Positions 27,988 to 35,968 of a DNA stretch of 64,000 nt are shown piece by piece. The notes under the pieces were generated by a model that did no database searches, had not been told where the DNA came from, and was given only the letters and a program-made list of their open reading frames with translations. This stretch comes from Zeaxanthinibacter enoshimensis (GTDB lineage: Bacteria > Bacteroidota > Bacteroidia > Flavobacteriales > Flavobacteriaceae), in NCBI RefSeq assembly GCF_004362865.1, contig NZ_SNYI01000001.1, forward strand, positions 930,001-994,000. Reading direction: 5' to 3'. Position 1 is the stretch's first letter. Each line of letters starts with the position of its first letter. Both the position numbers and the translations under genes were made by a program.

Positions 27988-29181
27988 TTAGTCCCTGCTT
28001 ACTGGGCCAGGTGAACGCACCAAACTCCTGAGAGCTAACAACCCGAGAACAGGGCCGGGTACCAAAAAGAGGTACAGGTAATGAAACCTGATCGTATCTG
28101 ACAGCCAGTTCAGCAACTGTATACTGAGGATGGTCAGGGCAAAACCGATACAATTTACCAGGGTCAGTGCTGACCCCTTGATACGGGGTTCGGCATTGTG
28201 AGCCACCAGGGTTGAGAATAGAGGGGAATCTGCAATCACCACTATCCCCCAGAAAACCAGGAAGGTGAGCATTAAACCAGGGATCTCTTGTAAGAAGAAC
28301 AAGGGAGACAGCAGGCAACACAGGCCGGATAGTCCTAGTGAAGCAAATGCCACCCTGACCTCTCCCCATTTCGTGGAAAGATAACCCCCTGCAACACAAG
28401 ACAGACCTCCTATGCCTATTATGATAAAGGACCAGAGGGAAACAGCTGATATTGGTTCCCCGTGAAATCCTGAATACTGCATAATTACCAGGGGGATAAA
28501 GGTCCAGAAAGCATAGAGCTCCCACATATGCCCAAAATACCCGAAAGCAGCTGCACGGAAATCGATATTCCTGAATACCCGGAAAGCAGTGAGGAATGAT
28601 GTTCTCTTCCCGGCCTTTCGGTTGGGACCGTCCGGTACCATTAAGAACATAAGCAGGCCACCCGCGAGAGCTATGCCACTGACCACTATGATAACTTGTT
28701 CCCAATCATACATAGCGGGTAAACTGCTGAGCAGGTGGGGGAAGGCAGTGCCAAGCACCAGGGCACCCACCAGGTAACCCAAGGATTTCCCCAATCCTTT
28801 GCTGTAGTAATCGGCCGCAATCTTCATCCCTACGGGATAAATGCCTGCTAAGAAAAAACCGGTAGTTGCACGCAGGGTGAAAAGGCTGGCGAGGCTATTT
28901 TTCTCCCATAATATCCCGAGATTACAAACAGCCCCGGCGATTGCACACCATAGAAAAACTTTGGAAGGCGAAATCCGGTCAGCCACCGTGAGGACAGCGA
29001 AGATGAGAGTGCCCGAAATAAAACCGAATTGTACTGCCGAGGTGAGGTGTCCGAGGGCTTCGGGTTGCAGGTCAAATTCCCGGATAAGGTCGCTCATGAC
29101 CCCGTTTCCTGCAAACCACAGGGAGGTACAGCAGAATTGGGCAATAACTATGACAGGTAAAATATGTTTCGGGATCGTCAC
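27988..29181 (-). CDS. MFS transporter
   Basis: The 397-residue protein has about 12 hydrophobic helices and the MFS-type loop after helix 2 (VADRISPSKVF, a relaxed form of GxxxDRxGRR). Its start is a GTG whose last bases overlap the TGA of the SRPBCC gene (GTGA), so translation is coupled. The similarity is to the broad MFS group often linked to cyanate or nitrate/nitrite-type permeases in Bacteroidota; the substrate is unknown. The pairing with an SRPBCC (lipid/small hydrophobic ligand) protein hints at transport of a hydrophobic compound, which is inference only. Confidence 0.88.
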   Translation of the reverse strand: MTIPKHILPVIVIAQFCCTSLWFAGNGVMSDLIREFDLQPEALGHLTSAVQFGFISGTLIFAVLTVADRISPSKVFLWCAIAGAVCNLGILWEKNSLASLFTLRATTGFFLAGIYPVGMKIAADYYSKGLGKSLGYLVGALVLGTAFPHLLSSLPAMYDWEQVIIVVSGIALAGGLLMFLMVPDGPNRKAGKRTSFLTAFRVFRNIDFRAAAFGYFGHMWELYAFWTFIPLVIMQYSGFHGEPISAVSLWSFIIIGIGGLSCVAGGYLSTKWGEVRVAFASLGLSGLCCLLSPLFFLQEIPGLMLTFLVFWGIVVIADSPLFSTLVAHNAEPRIKGSALTLVNCIGFALTILSIQLLNWLSDTIRFHYLYLFLVPGPVLGLLALRSLVRSPGPVSRD

Positions 29182-29570
29182 TCTTTATTAAAATAGGCTC
29201 TCATGGGCTTAAGATAGTGATCTATCCAGCCTTGCCTGTAATGTGTTTCACCTTCGGGAACGTTCCGGTGGATCAATACCATCCTGCATCCGCCTACTAC
29301 TTCGTAAAACCGCAGGATCAGCTCAGAGTCCGGGTCATCATCCTTGAATTCCGAGGTCCTCCAGCTTTGAACGATCTCCTTGTAAGGCCGGAGTGATTTA
29401 TTGGCACCCCTGATATAGCCATCCCAGGCAGAGAATTCTCCCCGGTTTTCGTTACTGCATTCTGCTTTGCCACCTGTCATGGCCGAATGGGCTTCGCTAT
29501 CGAGCCACGATTCGTAGACCACTTGCGGACTTACGGGAAAGATCTCCTCGAATTGAAAACGCTCTTTCAT
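29178..29570 (-). CDS. SRPBCC/AHSA1-type ligand-binding protein
   Basis: A 130-residue START-like (AHSA1/CalC) domain protein: FPVSPQVVYESWLDSEAHSAMTGG is the typical start, then GYIRGANKSLRPYKEIVQSWR and a final GWIDHYLKPMRAYF helix. Such proteins bind hydrophobic ligands or act on client proteins. It overlaps the MFS gene by four bases (GTGA) and sits upstream of it, giving a two-gene operon. Confidence 0.85.
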   Translation of the reverse strand: MKERFQFEEIFPVSPQVVYESWLDSEAHSAMTGGKAECSNENRGEFSAWDGYIRGANKSLRPYKEIVQSWRTSEFKDDDPDSELILRFYEVVGGCRMVLIHRNVPEGETHYRQGWIDHYLKPMRAYFNKE

Positions 29571-29802
29571 AGGTTTATATTCAATGTGGAAACGTAATGT
29601 ATACAGCCTGGTGAATGCTCCAGCTTCAGCGGATACTGAAGGTAGTAAAAAACAGGATTTTGAACGAATGACAGGGATGTAAATTCGTAGCTGTTAAACC
29701 AGTGAAGGAAATTTCCTGGGGATTACCATTTGGTTCTATTTGTATTATGTTCCAATTTATTCCGTCGTACGTTCGAAGGGCTATCCAGTTCTGTTTTACG
29801 TA

Positions 29803-30222
29803 TTACTTTAAGTTACTGGCATGGAATTTCTGCAGCAAATCTTGTAACATATCTTGGGTAAGCGGCTTATTCATAAAGCCATCCAACAGGTCTAATGATT
29901 TTGCTTTTTCCCTGTCGTCCGGGTTTAATGAGGTAGTTAACATCACCACGATCTTGGCTGCGTGAGTTTTCTTGTCTAACTTTTTGTATTCTTCTAAGAA
30001 CTCCCACCCGTCCATTATGGGCATATTTATGTCCAGGAAAATTATATCCGGTCGGGGATATTCTCCATTCACTTTTGTGTTTAAAAATTCCAAGGCTTTA
30101 GGACCACTATCGACGGCTACAATATTGTGGGCGCAATCTGCTCTTTTAATTATAATTTTATGCAAAAAATTAGTAGCCTCATCATCGTCAATTAATAGGA
30201 TACTATTCACTTTCTTCATCAT
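29803..30222 (-). CDS. Single-domain response regulator (Rcp1/CheY-like)
   Basis: A 139-residue receiver domain with no output domain. The acidic pocket DDD is at residues 12-14, the phospho-acceptor is Asp64 in IIFLDINMP, and the conserved Lys is in GFMNKPL. It resembles Rcp1-type regulators that serve phytochrome-like kinases. Its start lies inside the end of the membrane kinase gene (20-base overlap), so this kinase is its likely partner. It may also serve the related H-NOX kinase at 12642, which lacks a receiver; that is inference. Confidence 0.93.
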   Translation of the reverse strand: MMKKVNSILLIDDDEATNFLHKIIIKRADCAHNIVAVDSGPKALEFLNTKVNGEYPRPDIIFLDINMPIMDGWEFLEEYKKLDKKTHAAKIVVMLTTSLNPDDREKAKSLDLLDGFMNKPLTQDMLQDLLQKFHASNLK

Positions 30223-31840
30223 GGTTCAGGGGGATTAAGATATTAAAACTGCTTCCTTGGCCTTTTTCTGATGTCACCCAGATCTGACCTCCGTGCAAAT
30301 TCATGATTTTCTGGCAATGGGCGAGTCCAATACCGGTACCCTCTATTTCATCATTGCCATGCAATCGTTTAAAAATACTAAAGATTTTTTCTTGATGCTC
30401 CTTTGCAATCCCGATACCATTATCAGAAATGGTAATAACGACCGAATCATCTTTTTCCCTGGAGTTAATGCGTATATGCGGGGGTATATCTTTTTTGCGG
30501 AATTTTATAGCGTTGGTCAATAGATTTTGGAATAGTAATCTGAGTTCTGTTTCGAATACAGGAAGGGAGGGCATCTGGGATAGTTCGATAACAGCCCCCG
30601 TCTCTTTGATGCTGGCATTTAAATCCTCAATAACCGAATTTATTAATGTTGTAAGGTTGACCGTTTTCCTTTTTTTTGCAGCTCCAATTCTTGAGTAATC
30701 CAACAAACCTTTAATTAAAGCACTCATTCTCGATGAAGCTTTTTGAATAAAATTCATATATGTATTGGCTGTATCATCAAGCCTCTCTCCATAATCTTGA
30801 TGTAGTAATTCAGTGAAATTCATAACTGTCCTTAGTGGTTCCTGCAGATCATGGGAAGCGATATATACAAACTGTTCAAGTTCCTTGTTCTTTCTTTCCA
30901 ATTCCCTATGAGCAACGGCCAGCAATGCCAATCTTTTCTTTTCTTCTCGGTAAGTGATCAAATAATCAATTAACATTCCTGTGAATGGTACGAGATAGAA
31001 AATCACCTTCAGATAATGTCCGATATTGAAATGAGCATCGAATAACCTGGCCGAGCCAAAAGACATATGTAATTGAGTCGCTACCGCCGGGACCATGCTC
31101 CAGATGAGGGCGTGACTGAAAACATTGCGTTCACGACGATAAAAACGAGGAAAAATCACTAACCCCAGGATAATAAAAAGTAATAACGGCACCACATCGT
31201 ATGGTCTGGTTATTATATCTTCAGGAAACATTGTGGAGGGAAGATTTTCACTTCTTGCACAAAGCCGGACTACGATGTAGGAGATGAGAAGGAGAATTAT
31301 ATTGGTAATTACAACCGTATTATGGCGTTTCCTGAGATTGCCGGTCGGTTTTATCCGAATCAGGATGAATAATGTTACAGCTAAAAGAATAAGGGCATTG
31401 AACATCCTTGAAACAGCCCAGGTGAGAGGGATGAAATTTTCGTTGTCGGCAACTGATTTGATCAATTGAGTTGATGCAAGGGCGTGAAATGCATCCATGA
31501 AGCCTGCACAGAGAAGGGCCATGCCAATTATTGGGGTTGCAAGATTTCCAGTAATACGGAATTGAATAAATGCCAGTATGGCTGTTGCAAAAGCTACGGC
31601 TACAGCGCTCCATTCTAACATAAAGTGAGTGAATGCCCCGGCAAGCGATTGAAAAACAGCCTCCTGATAAGAATTAGCAGACATCAATCCGGAATGTTCC
31701 AGTTCATTACCCAACGGGGGACTCGAAAAATTTACCCCCGATAAGAGGAGTATAATCGGAAGAATACAAAGTCCCAAAATTATCCAGATGATCCAATTTG
31801 GAAGTTGTGATTTGGGGGAATTGAACTTTGGACTGGTCAT
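30203..31840 (-). CDS. Membrane sensor histidine kinase with MASE-type N-terminus
   Basis: A 545-residue kinase. Residues 1-296 contain about eight hydrophobic helices with the MDAFHALASTQL segment typical of MASE3-like integral sensor domains. A short coiled coil leads into HisKA (ASHDLQEPLR, His330), the N box FQNLLTNAIKF, ISDNGIGIA and GTGIGLAH. The transmitter closely resembles that of the H-NOX kinase. The downstream response regulator begins 20 bases before its stop, so the two form a two-component pair. The stimulus is unknown. Confidence 0.9.
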   Translation of the reverse strand: MTSPKFNSPKSQLPNWIIWIILGLCILPIILLLSGVNFSSPPLGNELEHSGLMSANSYQEAVFQSLAGAFTHFMLEWSAVAVAFATAILAFIQFRITGNLATPIIGMALLCAGFMDAFHALASTQLIKSVADNENFIPLTWAVSRMFNALILLAVTLFILIRIKPTGNLRKRHNTVVITNIILLLISYIVVRLCARSENLPSTMFPEDIITRPYDVVPLLLFIILGLVIFPRFYRRERNVFSHALIWSMVPAVATQLHMSFGSARLFDAHFNIGHYLKVIFYLVPFTGMLIDYLITYREEKKRLALLAVAHRELERKNKELEQFVYIASHDLQEPLRTVMNFTELLHQDYGERLDDTANTYMNFIQKASSRMSALIKGLLDYSRIGAAKKRKTVNLTTLINSVIEDLNASIKETGAVIELSQMPSLPVFETELRLLFQNLLTNAIKFRKKDIPPHIRINSREKDDSVVITISDNGIGIAKEHQEKIFSIFKRLHGNDEIEGTGIGLAHCQKIMNLHGGQIWVTSEKGQGSSFNILIPLNHDEESE

Positions 31841-32079
31841 GTGATAAGCGTTGGGGATAAGAGCTGAAGCTTGTAACCAGTTAAAAGTAAAATTATTTAA
31901 TTAATAAACAGGATAGGGAGGGTGATTTTTCAAAGTAGATGTCTTACTTCCAAACAACGCATGCCGAAAACAGTATATTCTCTAATATTCAAATAGTTCC
32001 GTTGCCCATCAAAAGATTACCCCTACAGCATTTTCGGCAGCGTGTACTGTATTGAAAACGGGATCCAGATAAAAGAGAT

Positions 32080-32457
32080 TTACTTTGCTGTGAACCGGAT
32101 AATGGAACCATCCGTTTCCGGCGAATCTGCGAGAACCAGCGTTTTTCCCTCAAAGTAATAATCAAAGACAAGGCTTTTGATCTTAATGGTTTTGGAAGTG
32201 CTCGTGTACATGTAAGTATCGCTGAACTTCAGGGGCAATGAGGAATATTCATCAACCTCCCCGGGGATCTCTACCGTCAGGACACCCTCTTCGCCGAAGG
32301 TCCAGGTTATTTCCCCATCTTCATAAGTTTCTTCGGGTGCCAAGCAGCATTGGAATGATTTTAAATACCAGCTGCCCTGCAGTTCCGGTTGATTTTCATC
32401 CTTTGAACAGCCGGTTAAGAGACTGAAAAATATTACCGCCAGGAACAGATAACGCAT
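32080..32457 (-). CDS. Small lipocalin-like lipoprotein
   Basis: A 125-residue lipoprotein with lipobox LLTGC (Cys17). The mature part opens with LQGSWYLKSFQCC, a form of the lipocalin-like G-x-W start, and continues with beta-strands. The closing ...IKSLVFDYYFEGKTLVLAD...IIRF resembles small lipocalin-like proteins common in Flavobacteria. It lies beside two other small lipoproteins (32524 and 33057) on the same strand with gaps of 66-122 bases. Function is unknown. Confidence 0.8.
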   Translation of the reverse strand: MRYLFLAVIFFSLLTGCSKDENQPELQGSWYLKSFQCCLAPEETYEDGEITWTFGEEGVLTVEIPGEVDEYSSLPLKFSDTYMYTSTSKTIKIKSLVFDYYFEGKTLVLADSPETDGSIIRFTAK

Positions 32458-32523
32458 AGTTTATTTCTTCTTGAACACTAAGATAAAAAGAAAAGAATTT
32501 AATGTCATTATACACATTCAGTA

Positions 32524-32934
32524 TTAATTGATCTTCTCATATTTTTCACCGCAGGGTTCAATGCAGGGCAATTGTATGATGAGGTTTTTTCCCTCGAACG
32601 AATAGGAGGGCATATAGCCGGCATAGACACAACCTTCAGGGGAAAGGACGCCTGTTTCCGGATTATAGGTTCCTGAAAACCCTTCCTCCGCATCCCTGCT
32701 GCCATCGCAGAATGAGACGTTGGTAATAAAGGTTCCGTCGGCAAAGAATTCGATGGTCTTGTCACTTCTTACCGGCTCATATTCTCCACTGCCATCACCC
32801 GGATCTGCCAGGACAGCACGCAATTGCCAGGTGCCGATAATATCTGTAGTGTTTTGTATATCATCGTCTGCGGCATTACAGGAGACCAGTATGCAGATCA
32901 GAACAAGGGGTAGTAAAGCATAAAATTTGCGCAT
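32524..32934 (-). CDS. Small lipocalin-like lipoprotein
   Basis: The ATG at 32934 opens a lipoprotein signal (MRKFYALLPLVLICILVSC); a longer frame to 33003 would place it internally. The mature part shows the lipocalin-like pattern IIGTWQLRAVLADPGDGSGEY, IEFFADGTFITN and a repeated YSFEGKNLIIQ strand. This layout is close to the lipoprotein just downstream at 32080, so the two may be diverged duplicates. Cysteines (FCDG, EGCVY, LPCIEPC) are more frequent than usual. Function is unknown. Confidence 0.8.
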   Translation of the reverse strand: MRKFYALLPLVLICILVSCNAADDDIQNTTDIIGTWQLRAVLADPGDGSGEYEPVRSDKTIEFFADGTFITNVSFCDGSRDAEEGFSGTYNPETGVLSPEGCVYAGYMPSYSFEGKNLIIQLPCIEPCGEKYEKIN

Positions 32935-33056
32935 GATAGATGGTCTAAGTTTTGTGAGTACTAATTTGAGAAAATATTTTAAATCAGATGCGCGGGGAAG
33001 CAAGAGGTTGCGTCATTAATTGTGGGATCCTTTGCTAATCCGGGATCGAATTTTAC

Positions 33057-33494
33057 CTATTCGAGACAGCTCACCTGTTCCAGTACGGCAGAAAGACCGA
33101 GCGAGGGTTCCCCGCCTTCAATAACAGCTTTCCCATCGCGGAGTATTACACTCAGATCGGCAGTGTCGTAACCGCCTTCCTGCATAAAGAAATAAGTTAA
33201 TTGTAAACCGGAGTCTTTCCTTATTCCCCTGAGTATCCCGCGTCTTGCATCTTTTTCAAAAGGGAGCCAGTTATAGGAGCCAACCACGCTGTCCCCGATC
33301 ACGGTCAGACTCATCCTGAGTACATCCTGCCGGGAAGAATCAGCCGGGTGGAACCTAATTTTCCGGAAGCAGTAATTGGCTTCTGGAAACTCTTTCGCGT
33401 TCTCCTGTTGTTGCTCCATTGGTTTCTCCCTACAGGCGGTGATTAAGATCATCAGACCAGCAATCAGAAGCGACGATATTTTCCTGGGAGACAT
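33057..33494 (-). CDS. Small lipoprotein of unknown function
   Basis: A lipoprotein with lipobox LITAC. The ATG at 33494 is preferred because it begins directly with the signal; an ATG six codons upstream (33512) is also possible. The mature part (about 120 residues) is beta-rich: LTVIGDSVVGSYNWLPFEKDARRGILRG, then LQLTYFFMQEGG and a final VSCLE. The pattern resembles lipoproteins annotated as DUF4595 or lipocalin-like, but I do not recognise the family. The nitrilase gene downstream is 76 bases upstream of this one in coordinates. Confidence 0.65.
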   Translation of the reverse strand: MSPRKISSLLIAGLMILITACREKPMEQQQENAKEFPEANYCFRKIRFHPADSSRQDVLRMSLTVIGDSVVGSYNWLPFEKDARRGILRGIRKDSGLQLTYFFMQEGGYDTADLSVILRDGKAVIEGGEPSLGLSAVLEQVSCLE

Positions 33495-33570
33495 AGAGTA
33501 TTTCTGCTGCATAGGGTTATTCCGGGTCTAAGATATTCAATTCCCTGTGATGATGCGTAAGATAGTCGGT

Positions 33571-34299
33571 TCAGCAATAAACGGATTCGCAGTATCGGTT
33601 CTCAAGGTCGAGAATGAGGATGCCCGTATCCTGTTGGTTCAGCAGTCCCAGGAGGGAGCCGCCGGAATCCCAGATGGCGGTATTCCCCATGCAGATCGAC
33701 CCATTGGCCGGTCCTACACAATTCACCATGCCGGTAATAATATTGTATTTCCTTGCAATCTGCGCAAGCTGAGTAGTAGCAGTGGCCAGGCCCCTGGGAG
33801 CTTTGGCCACACTACTTAGGTAGATTCCCGGTTCGTGTTTCAGCTGTTCCACTAATTGTTCCTTTACAGACAGTTCATAGCAGATGGCCAGTCCGACGTG
33901 GAGACCGTCAAGCCGTATCCCCGGAAGGTTGGGGCCACTGACAAAATAGGCTTCCTCATCCGGATGCAGGTATTGTTTATGGTGTACAATGACCGGGAGA
34001 CCTGGACGAAAGAATAATAAGCTGATACAAATTCCTTTTTTGCTCAGTAATGGTACACCAACGCCGAGGGTGATCTTGTGCTTATCACTAAAATCCTGCA
34101 GCGGCTGTAAACGGGAATCGTCTTTTTCCAGGGCCAGGCCAGCAGCCAGGGTGGGTTCGTATCCTGTCAGGGACAGTTCAGGGAAGACGACCAGCTCTGC
34201 CCCGGTTTCAACAGACTTTTGAGCATATTCTACATGATCTTTGATATTCGCCGAGAGATTGGCGGTATAGGGTCGGTTCTGTACAAGGCTGATCTTCAT
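33571..34299 (-). CDS. Carbon-nitrogen hydrolase (nitrilase superfamily)
   Basis: The 242-residue protein has the catalytic triad of the superfamily: Glu41 (VVFPELSLTGY), Lys108 (VHHKQYLHPDE) and Cys140 (GLAICYELS). Members hydrolyse amides or nitriles (omega-amidase, amidase, formamide hydrolase and others). It is slightly short (usual 250-290) because the C-terminal part is trimmed. Cytoplasmic. No neighbour makes a pathway evident, so the substrate is unknown. Confidence 0.92.
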   Translation of the reverse strand: MKISLVQNRPYTANLSANIKDHVEYAQKSVETGAELVVFPELSLTGYEPTLAAGLALEKDDSRLQPLQDFSDKHKITLGVGVPLLSKKGICISLLFFRPGLPVIVHHKQYLHPDEEAYFVSGPNLPGIRLDGLHVGLAICYELSVKEQLVEQLKHEPGIYLSSVAKAPRGLATATTQLAQIARKYNIITGMVNCVGPANGSICMGNTAIWDSGGSLLGLLNQQDTGILILDLENRYCESVYC

Positions 34300-34323
34300 G
34301 GCGCCCTGTTAAGGTATTAAAAA

Positions 34324-34548
34324 TCAGCGGTGTGAAATTTTTTCCACACTGGTTTTTTTTGGTCTTCCAAAAAAATAATACAAAAGCACACCAATTACAT
34401 TAAGGGTGATGATGAGTACTACCCACATTAATTGCAGGTGCCCTGGTAGACGACCACCGATAATTTCGATCAGGGCGATCAGTGGAACCACGATTAGGAT
34501 TATAAGGACCACTACAGGCAAAATAGATGAAGAGAGGAAATAGATCAT
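34324..34548 (-). CDS. PLDc_N-domain small membrane protein
   Basis: A 74-residue protein with two transmembrane helices and the PLDc_N pattern WVVLIITLNVIGVLLYYFFGRPKK. Such modules are the membrane anchors of cardiolipin-synthase-type enzymes but here occur alone. It overlaps the upstream gene by four bases (ATGA). Confidence 0.8.
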   Translation of the reverse strand: MIYFLSSSILPVVVLIILIVVPLIALIEIIGGRLPGHLQLMWVVLIITLNVIGVLLYYFFGRPKKTSVEKISHR

Positions 34549-34805
34549 ATTTCAGGATTTTGCAGCTTTTTTTTTCTTCTGTCTATTATCCTGATCCCGA
34601 AAATGAGGAACAGTGTCATAGCAGATAGGTGGATCAGCCAGTAGAAAAGCCGGCCCAGTAGGTATCCTGTATCATAGGAACCGGTGGAGTCGGATATGCC
34701 GAGAAAATTGGTGAGGTCTGATAGGAAAATAGAAAACTGCCCTATGAATGCAAGCAGCAGAAATAAAGAAACCAACAGAAACAATATTCCCAGTATTCTT
34801 TTCAT
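34545..34805 (-). CDS. Small membrane protein of unknown function
   Basis: An 86-residue protein with two strong hydrophobic segments (residues 3-25 and about 55-78) and a basic tail (RIIDRRKKK). The ATG at 34805 gives a clean N-terminus (MKRILGILFLLV). A longer start at 34883 would overlap the preceding gene by four bases (ATGA) and cannot be excluded. It overlaps the PLDc_N gene. No family recognised. Confidence 0.6.
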   Translation of the reverse strand: MKRILGILFLLVSLFLLLAFIGQFSIFLSDLTNFLGISDSTGSYDTGYLLGRLFYWLIHLSAMTLFLIFGIRIIDRRKKKLQNPEI

Positions 34806-34865
34806 AATATAAATATAGAAAAAAATCGCATAGCTTGAATATAACCGGGAAAATAATATCAGGTT

Positions 34866-34879
34866 TTCCCGATCGGGAA
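34866..34879. repeat. Perfect 14-base palindrome
   Basis: TTCCCGATCGGGAA is perfectly self-complementary and lies between two small membrane-protein genes. It could be a protein-binding site or the top of a short hairpin. It lies within the leader of the longer form of the gene at 34545. Confidence 0.5.
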
Positions 34880-35062
34880 TCATTTTTTCTTCTGCTCTCT
34901 GATCCTGGAAAAAACCTTAGCAGCATACAGGAAAAGGCATAGAGCGAAGATGATACCTATCCAGTAGATCTCTTTATAGAAATAATAAAGCGTGCCGATC
35001 AGGCCAAAGACGGTCCAGAGAATATCGGTGAGCAGGTTTCCTTTCAGGATTTTATCGATCAT
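34880..35062 (-). CDS. Small membrane protein of unknown function
   Basis: A 60-residue protein with one or two helices (about residues 10-48: LTDILWTVFGLIGTLYYFYK, then IGIIFALCLFLYAAKVF) and a basic end (REQKKK). The ATG at 35062 is used. It opens a run of three tiny membrane proteins down to 34324 that overlap or nearly touch. No family recognised. Confidence 0.6.
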   Translation of the reverse strand: MIDKILKGNLLTDILWTVFGLIGTLYYFYKEIYWIGIIFALCLFLYAAKVFSRIREQKKK

Positions 35063-35091
35063 ATTCAAAGATATTAAAATACTGACTCCCG

Positions 35092-35111
35092 CTAATCCCG
35101 GTCGGGATTAG
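35092..35111. repeat. Palindromic AATCCCG element
   Basis: CTAATCCCG and CGGGATTAG form a nine-base-pair inverted repeat around GT, just after the stop of the oxygenase gene. No T-run follows on either strand, so it is not a classic terminator. The same half-site CTAATCCCG also occurs at 2341-2349. Confidence 0.55.
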
Positions 35112-35130
35112 TAAAATGGTTGCGGGTGAG

Positions 35131-35754
35131 CTATATTTTCTTTAACCATCCGGCGATACTGAGTCTTGGTCTCCCCGGGGCTATATGTACTTCATGTTCT
35201 GTCTCATCACTTTTAAAGAACACTACTCTCCCGGCTACCGGGGACAATCTCGTATCAGTATTCTCCAGGTACAGGCTGATCTCGCCACCATCTGTTTCCT
35301 GCCAGTTATCGTTGAGGTAGATCACAAATGAGAATTGCCTTCCTTTATCACTGCGGAAGCGATCCAGGTGGCGTTTATAAAAACTGCCTGGGGCATAATA
35401 GGCGTAATGGAATTCATACCCGTTGATGCCGGTATAGCAGGTGCTGTTGAGGTGGGTTACAAACCTGTCAAGTTTATCAAAGAACTGTTGTTCCTGCGGA
35501 TCGCAGTTCTTTTCATCCAGCCAGCGAATAACATCTCCCCGTATCTCGGCATTTTTCTTATAGTCGAAATTCTTCCCGATCCCGGCCGGGTGCATATCCC
35601 CTGACTGGTGAAGAGCCAGGAGCTTATCCCGGAGGCTGTTGATCAGCTGCGGCCCCAGGAAATCATCGCAGGAACCATAGCCTTTATCCATAAATCCGTT
35701 GATCAGTTCTTCAAACTGTTCAATTTCCTGTTCAGTATGCAAAGTGCTTTTCAT
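35131..35754 (-). CDS. 2-oxoglutarate/Fe(II)-dependent oxygenase (PKHD type)
   Basis: A 207-residue protein with the double-stranded beta-helix iron triad His129-x-Asp131 (KRHLDRF) and His187 (ETEHEVH), and the 2-oxoglutarate-binding Arg197 (GRPRLSIAGW). The order and spacing match prolyl-4-hydroxylase-like oxygenases. Substrates in this group include ribosomal proteins and elongation factors, but the target here cannot be read. It stands alone. Confidence 0.9.
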   Translation of the reverse strand: MKSTLHTEQEIEQFEELINGFMDKGYGSCDDFLGPQLINSLRDKLLALHQSGDMHPAGIGKNFDYKKNAEIRGDVIRWLDEKNCDPQEQQFFDKLDRFVTHLNSTCYTGINGYEFHYAYYAPGSFYKRHLDRFRSDKGRQFSFVIYLNDNWQETDGGEISLYLENTDTRLSPVAGRVVFFKSDETEHEVHIAPGRPRLSIAGWLKKI

Positions 35755-35968
35755 TTCAAGGGGTCAAAGAAGGAAATTAAACTTCATTGACAAAGCGAAA
35801 ATACATTAAAAACCCGTGAATGACATCAAAATTGTCTAGTGGGAATGTAATTATATCTTCCTGGTTATAAGGCAGGTATGTGCGTTCCGGGTGATGAAAA
35901 GTAAATTCAACACAGATCTGTCATCTCTGTAATCATTAATGCCAGGAGTATGTGAAACTGCCCGCTGC

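Noticed and set aside
27950-28705. Open frame of 251 codons on the minus strand in another frame of the MFS gene
   Set aside because: It overlaps the MFS gene completely in an alternative frame and its product shows no membrane pattern or motifs.
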